From assembly GCF_000308875.1 (NCBI RefSeq), contig NZ_BAGL01000070.1, positions 124,001 to 188,000 on the forward strand: 64,000 bases of DNA, given 5' to 3'. This document shows, one piece after another, positions 59,834 to 64,000 of the stretch. A program made the position numbers and the translations under genes. How positions within the stretch are numbered: the stretch's first letter is position 1; each line of letters begins with the position of its first letter. This stretch comes from Nocardia transvalensis NBRC 15921. GTDB lineage: Bacteria; Actinomycetota; Actinomycetes; Mycobacteriales; Mycobacteriaceae. The notes beneath the pieces are model-generated. The model saw only the letters and a list, made by a program, of their open reading frames with translations, had not been told where the DNA came from and did no database searches.

Positions 59834-61228
59834 TCAGTGGAAGGACAGGCCCGAACTGCTGAGGAATCCCAGGAGGTCGTGACGGGTGATGACCCCGATC
59901 GGCTTCCCGTCCTCCACGACCATGAGCGCGTCCGTGGATTCCAGGGTCTTGGTCGCCGCCGAGACGGGCTCGCCGGAACCGATCAGCGGGAAGGCCTCGC
60001 TCATATGCTTGGACACCGGATCGGTGAGGTGCGCGCGGCCCTCGAAGACCGCCGACAGCAGATCCCGCTCGGTGACGCTGCCGGCCACCTCGCCCGCCAT
60101 CACCGGCGGTTCGGCGCCGACGACCGGCATCTGCGAGACGCCGTACTCGCGCAGGATCTCGATGGCATCGCGCAGGGTCTCCTGCGGGTGGGTGTGCACC
60201 AGGTCCGGGAGCGCCCCGGACTTGCCGCGCAGCACATCGCCGACCGTCCGCTCCGGCGTGGAGCCGTCCAGCCGGGAGCGCAGGAAGCCGTAGGAGCTCA
60301 TCCAGTTGTCGTTGAAGATCTTCGACAGGTAGCCGCGGCCGCCGTCGGGCAGCAGCACCACCACGACCGCGTCCGGATCCCGCTCGGCCACCTGGAGCGC
60401 CGCGACGACCGCCATCCCGCAGGAGCCGCCGACCAGCAGGCCCTCCTCGCGGGCCAGGCGGCGGGTCATATCGAAGGAGTCGGCGTCCGAAACGGCGATG
60501 ATCTCGTCCGGTACGGCCGGGTCGTAGGCGCTGGGCCAGAAATCCTCGCCGACGCCCTCGACCAGGTAGGGGCGGCCGGAGCCGCCGGAGTACACCGAGC
60601 CCTCCGGATCGGCGCCGATCACCTTGACCTTGCCGCCGGAGACCTCCTTGAGGTAGCGGCCCGCGCCGGTGATGGTGCCGCCCGTGCCGACGCCCGCGAC
60701 GAAGTGGGTGACCGTGCCGTCGGTATCGCGCCAGATCTCGGGGCCGGTGGTCTCGTAGTGGCTGTCCGGGCCGCCGGGGTTGGAGTACTGGTCGGGCTTC
60801 CAGGCGCCGGGGATCTCGCGCACGAGGCGATCGGAGACGCTGTAGTAGCTGTCGGGGTGTTCCGGCGGGACGGCGGTCGGGCACACCACGACCTCGGCGC
60901 CGTAGGCGCGCAGCACGTTTCGCTTGTCCTCGCTCACCTTGTCCGGGCACACGAAGACGCACTTGTAGTCGCGCTGCTGGGCGACCAGCGCCAGGCCGAC
61001 GCCGGTATTGCCGGAGGTCGGCTCGACGATCGTGCCGCCGGGCTTCAGCAGGCCCTGCTCCTCGGCGGCATCGATCATCTTCACCGCGATCCGGTCCTTC
61101 GAGCTGCCGCCCGGGTTCAGATATTCGATCTTCGCCGCCACCAGGCCGGAGTTCGGGCCCACCACGGAGTTCAATCGAACGAGCGGGGTGTTGCCGATCA
61201 AGTCGACGACGTGGTTCGCGATGCGCAT
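59834..61228 (-). CDS. cbs: Cystathionine beta-synthase
   Basis: PLP enzyme condensing serine (or an activated serine) with homocysteine to give cystathionine. The 464-residue product has VDLIGNTPLVRLN, the PLP lysine in LNPGGSSKDRIAVKMIDAAE, PTSGNTGVGLALVAQQR, VAGVGTGGTITGAGRYLKE (phosphate cup) and GGSCGMAVVAALQVAE. Two C-terminal CBS domains follow (LRDAIEILREYGVSQMPVVG; VSAATKTLESTDALMVVEDG). No N-terminal haem domain is present, as in mycobacterial Rv1077. ATG 61228. Works with metB in sulfur amino acid balance. Confidence 0.94.
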   Translation of the reverse strand: MRIANHVVDLIGNTPLVRLNSVVGPNSGLVAAKIEYLNPGGSSKDRIAVKMIDAAEEQGLLKPGGTIVEPTSGNTGVGLALVAQQRDYKCVFVCPDKVSEDKRNVLRAYGAEVVVCPTAVPPEHPDSYYSVSDRLVREIPGAWKPDQYSNPGGPDSHYETTGPEIWRDTDGTVTHFVAGVGTGGTITGAGRYLKEVSGGKVKVIGADPEGSVYSGGSGRPYLVEGVGEDFWPSAYDPAVPDEIIAVSDADSFDMTRRLAREEGLLVGGSCGMAVVAALQVAERDPDAVVVVLLPDGGRGYLSKIFNDNWMSSYGFLRSRLDGSTPERTVGDVLRGKSGALPDLVHTHPQETLRDAIEILREYGVSQMPVVGAEPPVMAGEVAGSVTERDLLSAVFEGRAHLTDPVSKHMSEAFPLIGSGEPVSAATKTLESTDALMVVEDGKPIGVITRHDLLGFLSSSGLSFH

Positions 61229-61363
61229 GTCCCCATCGTTGCAGAGTCGCGACGCGCCCCTACTCGCGCCTCCGGTGGCCGGAAACCGCGAAGTCGGGGG
61301 ATTCCCGCGCGAGTTCCGGCGTGCGCCGCGACTGCGGAGCGCTTTGCCCATATCATCGGCCCC

Positions 61364-61852
61364 GTGAGGATGCCGAAGAACGCCCGCACCGCCGCCGCCG
61401 TGCTCGGTTGCCTCGGGGCCGCGACGGCCATCGCGTCGTCCGCCCCGGCGAGTGCGCAAACCGTGGAATTCCCGCAGACGCCGAGTGTCTTCTTCGGCGG
61501 GCTCTGCTGGGGCAGTATCCGGACCTGGGCCGACACCAGCGCCGACTATCCGGGCCGGGCCATCATCAATGTGCAGTCGCTACCGATCGCGGGCGTGGGC
61601 CAGGGTCAGTACCCGCTCGCCCCGCTGTGCGATGTCGACACCACCGTCGCGTGGCGCAACACCACCACGGGCGCCGCGGGCGAATACCGCCTGAACGTGG
61701 TCGCCGGCATCTACGGCAGCATCCTGTACGCCCAGTTCCAGGACACCGGTCCGGGCCACATCGAGGTCACGACCACCACCGCCAACTTCAACATCCCGTC
61801 GCACGGCGCGTTCGACGTCGCCGGGCCGCCGCCCCCGCCGCCGGGCGAATAG
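61364..61852 (+). CDS. Secreted hypothetical protein
   Basis: The product of about 162 residues has a signal peptide (AAAVLGCLGAATAIASSAPA, cleavage after SAQ) and a beta-rich mature part, FPQTPSVFFGGLCWGSIRTW, then AIINVQSLPIAGVGQGQYPL and YRLNVVAGIYGSILYAQFQD, ending in a proline tail. Two cysteines could form a disulfide. TATCAT at 61351-61356 lies 7 bp before GTG 61364, consistent with a leaderless transcript; ATG 61370 is the alternative. No function is known. Confidence 0.75.
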   Translation: MRMPKNARTAAAVLGCLGAATAIASSAPASAQTVEFPQTPSVFFGGLCWGSIRTWADTSADYPGRAIINVQSLPIAGVGQGQYPLAPLCDVDTTVAWRNTTTGAAGEYRLNVVAGIYGSILYAQFQDTGPGHIEVTTTTANFNIPSHGAFDVAGPPPPPPGE

Positions 61853-61984
61853 GCCCGCGCGTCACCCCTTTCCGCGGCCGAGACGGATATCACCGTCGCC
61901 GCGGCAGGTGCTCACATTCACCGGATCCGGCACGATATACGCAGGCATGAAAACTTTCGGTGTTGCGGAGGGTGGTGTGGATCC

Positions 61985-62854
61985 ATGGCGAGGACCTGGC
62001 GCACTGTCGCGATGACCGGCGCCGCCACCGTGGCGGCCGGTTCGGGCGCGGGCACCGCGTCGTGGGCGGCGTACCGGCTGCTGATGCAGCAGGCGACGGC
62101 CGCGCGGACGGTGATCGGCCGCGACACCTCGAAGCCGCCCGAGGCCGACGGCGTGTACACATCCGGATGCCTCGCACCCGCGCCGTGGCGTACCGGCGTG
62201 CCTTTCGACCTGCACCTGATGATCTTCGGCGACTCCACGGCCGCGGGTGTCGGCTGCCGGAGCGCCGAGGAGGTGCCGGGCGTGCGGATCGCGCGCGGGC
62301 TCACCGAGGCCACCGGACGCCGAATCCGCCTGAGTACCAAGGCCATCTCCGGCGCCACCTCCAAGGGTCTGGCCGGCCAGGTCGACGCGATGTTCGTCGC
62401 CGGTCCGCCGCCCGACGCCGCGGTGATCCTGATCGGCGCCAACGACGTCACCAAGAAGCATTCCGTGCTGCGCTCGGCGCAGCGGCTGCGCTCGGCGGTG
62501 GCCCGGTTGCACGAGGCCGGCAGCGTGGTCGTCGTCGGCACCTGCCCCGATCTGGGCGCGGTGGCGGCGATCCCGCAACCGCTGCGCACGGTCGTGCACG
62601 GCTGGAGCGTCCGGCTCGGACGAGCGCAGACCGGTGCGACCCGGGCGGCGGGCGGAACACCGGTGCCGATGGGCGATCTCCTCGGTCACGATTTCCGCAC
62701 CACACCCGAGGTGTTGTTCTCCGCCGACGGCTTCCATCCCTCCGCCGCCGGGTACGAGCTGGCGGCCACTCACCTGCTGCCCGCGCTGCTCCAGGAGCTC
62801 GATCGGCGGGATTCGGGCATACCGGGTGTTCCTAGCCCGATCGGCGCGACGTAG
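61985..62854 (+). CDS. SGNH/GDSL-family hydrolase
   Basis: The 289-residue protein starts MARTWRTVAMTGAATVAAGS with an N-terminal hydrophobic segment (probably exported or membrane-attached). The block I nucleophile is in LHLMIFGDSTAAGVGC (GDS), block III in VILIGANDVTKKH (G.ND) and block V in FSADGFHPSAAGYEL (D..H). It matches Rv1075c, a serine esterase acting on acyl or acetyl esters. ATG 61985. Confidence 0.9.
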   Translation: MARTWRTVAMTGAATVAAGSGAGTASWAAYRLLMQQATAARTVIGRDTSKPPEADGVYTSGCLAPAPWRTGVPFDLHLMIFGDSTAAGVGCRSAEEVPGVRIARGLTEATGRRIRLSTKAISGATSKGLAGQVDAMFVAGPPPDAAVILIGANDVTKKHSVLRSAQRLRSAVARLHEAGSVVVVGTCPDLGAVAAIPQPLRTVVHGWSVRLGRAQTGATRAAGGTPVPMGDLLGHDFRTTPEVLFSADGFHPSAAGYELAATHLLPALLQELDRRDSGIPGVPSPIGAT

Positions 62855-62927
62855 ATTCGGAAGAGAATTCCGTATTCTGTGTACCGAACGGCCGCTTGGT
62901 CGTTCGCCACCCGACGAAGGAGTCCTC

Positions 62928-64000
62928 ATGCCAGAGGCCGTCATCGTTTCCGTTGCCCGCTCCCCCATCGGCCGCGCAGGCAAGGGTTCCCTCGTGGGCA
63001 TGCGCCCGGACGACCTCGCCACCCAGATGGTGCGTGCCGCTCTCGACAAGGTGCCGGCGCTGGCCGCCACCGATATCGACGACCTGATGCTCGGCTGCGG
63101 ACAGCCGGGCGGCGAGGCCGGCTTCAACATGGCCAAGGTGGTCGCCACCCAGCTGGGCTACGACTTCCTGCCGGGCGTCACGCTGAACCGCTACTGCTCG
63201 TCGTCGCTGCAGACCAGCCGGATGGCCTTCCACGCCATCAAGGCCGGGGAGGGTGACGTGTTCATCTCCGCCGGCGTCGAGACCGTCTCGCGGTTCCCGA
63301 AGGGCACCTCCGACGGCTGGCCGGACACCCACAACATCGCCTTCGGCGAGGCCGAGGCCCGCACCGCGAAGCGCGCCGAGGGCGGTTCGGACGGCTGGAT
63401 CGATCCGCGCGAGAACGACGAGCTGCCCGACGTGTACATCGCGATGGGCCAGACCGCCGAGAACGTCGCCCAGTTCACCGGGATCTCCCGCGAGGACCAG
63501 GACCACTGGGGCGTGCGCTCGCAGAACCGCGCGGAGGAGGCCATCAAGTCCGGCTTCTTCGAGCGCGAGATCACCCCGGTGACGCTGCCCGACGGCACCG
63601 TCGTCTCGACCGACGACGGCCCGCGCGCCGGCACCACCTACGAGAAGGTGTCGCAGCTCAAGCCGGTGTTCCGCCCGGACGGCACGATCACCGCCGGCAA
63701 TGCCTGCCCGCTGAACGACGGCGCGGCGGCGCTGGTGATCATGAGCGACACGAAGGCGAAGGAGCTGGGCCTGACCCCGCTGGCCCGCATCGTCTCGACC
63801 GGCGTGTCGGGCCTGTCGCCGGAGATCATGGGCCTGGGCCCGATCGAGGCCGTGCGGCGGGCACTGAAGCTGGCCGGCAAGACCATCGACGACCTCGACC
63901 TGTACGAGATCAACGAGGCCTTCGCGGTCCAGGTCCTCGGCTCGGCCCGCGAGCTGAACATGGACCTGGACAAGCTGAACGTGTCCGGCGGCGCCATCGC
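62928..64000 (+). CDS. Acetyl-CoA acetyltransferase (thiolase), 3' end outside window
   Basis: The thiolase starts MPEAVIVSVARSPIGRAGKG; the active-site Cys is in TLNRYCSSSLQTSRMAFHAI and GNACPLNDGAAALVIMSD and LYEINEAFAVQVLG carry further catalytic loops (NEAF). At least 357 residues are encoded before the window ends; family length is about 390-405. AAGGAG lies 6 bases before the ATG. It corresponds to fadA3 (Rv1074c) and serves beta-oxidation or acetoacetyl-CoA formation. Confidence 0.93.
   Translation, partial: MPEAVIVSVARSPIGRAGKGSLVGMRPDDLATQMVRAALDKVPALAATDIDDLMLGCGQPGGEAGFNMAKVVATQLGYDFLPGVTLNRYCSSSLQTSRMAFHAIKAGEGDVFISAGVETVSRFPKGTSDGWPDTHNIAFGEAEARTAKRAEGGSDGWIDPRENDELPDVYIAMGQTAENVAQFTGISREDQDHWGVRSQNRAEEAIKSGFFEREITPVTLPDGTVVSTDDGPRAGTTYEKVSQLKPVFRPDGTITAGNACPLNDGAAALVIMSDTKAKELGLTPLARIVSTGVSGLSPEIMGLGPIEAVRRALKLAGKTIDDLDLYEINEAFAVQVLGSARELNMDLDKLNVSGGAI

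Overview
The window is high-GC actinobacterial chromosome, most likely from Nocardia or a close mycolic-acid-producing relative. The case rests on many GTG starts, a mycothiol-conjugate amidase (mca), two LGFP-repeat envelope proteins, a (Z)-prenyl diphosphate synthase, and a gene order that closely follows Mycobacterium tuberculosis Rv1074c to Rv1111c (recalled gene order, not searched). No rRNA, tRNA, CRISPR array, insertion sequence or prophage was found.

Layout. 0-6.7 kb: the partial end of a SnoaL-like protein, the sbcD-sbcC nuclease pair and rmuC (DNA ends and recombination). 6.7-17 kb: conserved housekeeping block with a DUF6542 membrane protein, ispH, a lipid-droplet protein translationally coupled to xseA-xseB, a VOC protein, two APH-fold kinases, a DUF4245 protein, glpX, a zinc-ribbon protein and fumC. 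17-25.1 kb: two paralogous 26-residue peptides, an FAD monooxygenase with a divergent TetR regulator, an epoxide-hydrolase-family protein, an acyl-ACP desaturase, an LGFP lipoprotein, phoH2, DUF488 and an F420-type oxidoreductase. 25.1-30.1 kb: accessory island with a truncated DUF6879 gene, a nuclease-toxin-like protein, its possible partner, a frameshifted small membrane protein, hypothetical genes, and a divergent XRE regulator with operator-like repeats.

30.1-42.5 kb: TetR/metallo-hydrolase pair around a 40-bp inverted repeat, glyA, a DUF885 peptidase-like protein, coaA, (Z)-FPP synthase, TrhA/hemolysin III, a membrane adenylate cyclase, a secreted LGFP protein and a DUF255 thioredoxin-domain protein. 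42.5-49 kb: second accessory segment with a PASTA lipoprotein, a SNF2 helicase and a divergent, coupled pair of MutS-like ATPases. 49-64 kb: serine hydrolase, mca with a coupled small membrane protein, DUF4307, greA with a long structured leader, metB, an acyl-CoA dehydrogenase, a TM-helix channel-like protein, a secreted transglycosylase, cbs, an SGNH hydrolase and the start of a thiolase.

How genes work together: sbcD/sbcC, rmuC, xseA/xseB, the SNF2 helicase and the MutS-like pair all act on DNA; cbs and metB share sulfur amino acid metabolism (transsulfuration); glpX and fumC serve central carbon metabolism; ispH and (Z)-FPP synthase serve isoprenoid and polyprenyl-phosphate supply; coaA, the desaturase, the acyl-CoA dehydrogenase and the thiolase serve acyl metabolism. 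The most unusual signals are (i) the pair of 26-residue peptides at 17.05-17.30 kb, (ii) a 63-bp palindromic element present intergenically and also inserted in frame inside a kinase gene, and (iii) the coupled MutS-like pair divergent from a SNF2 helicase.
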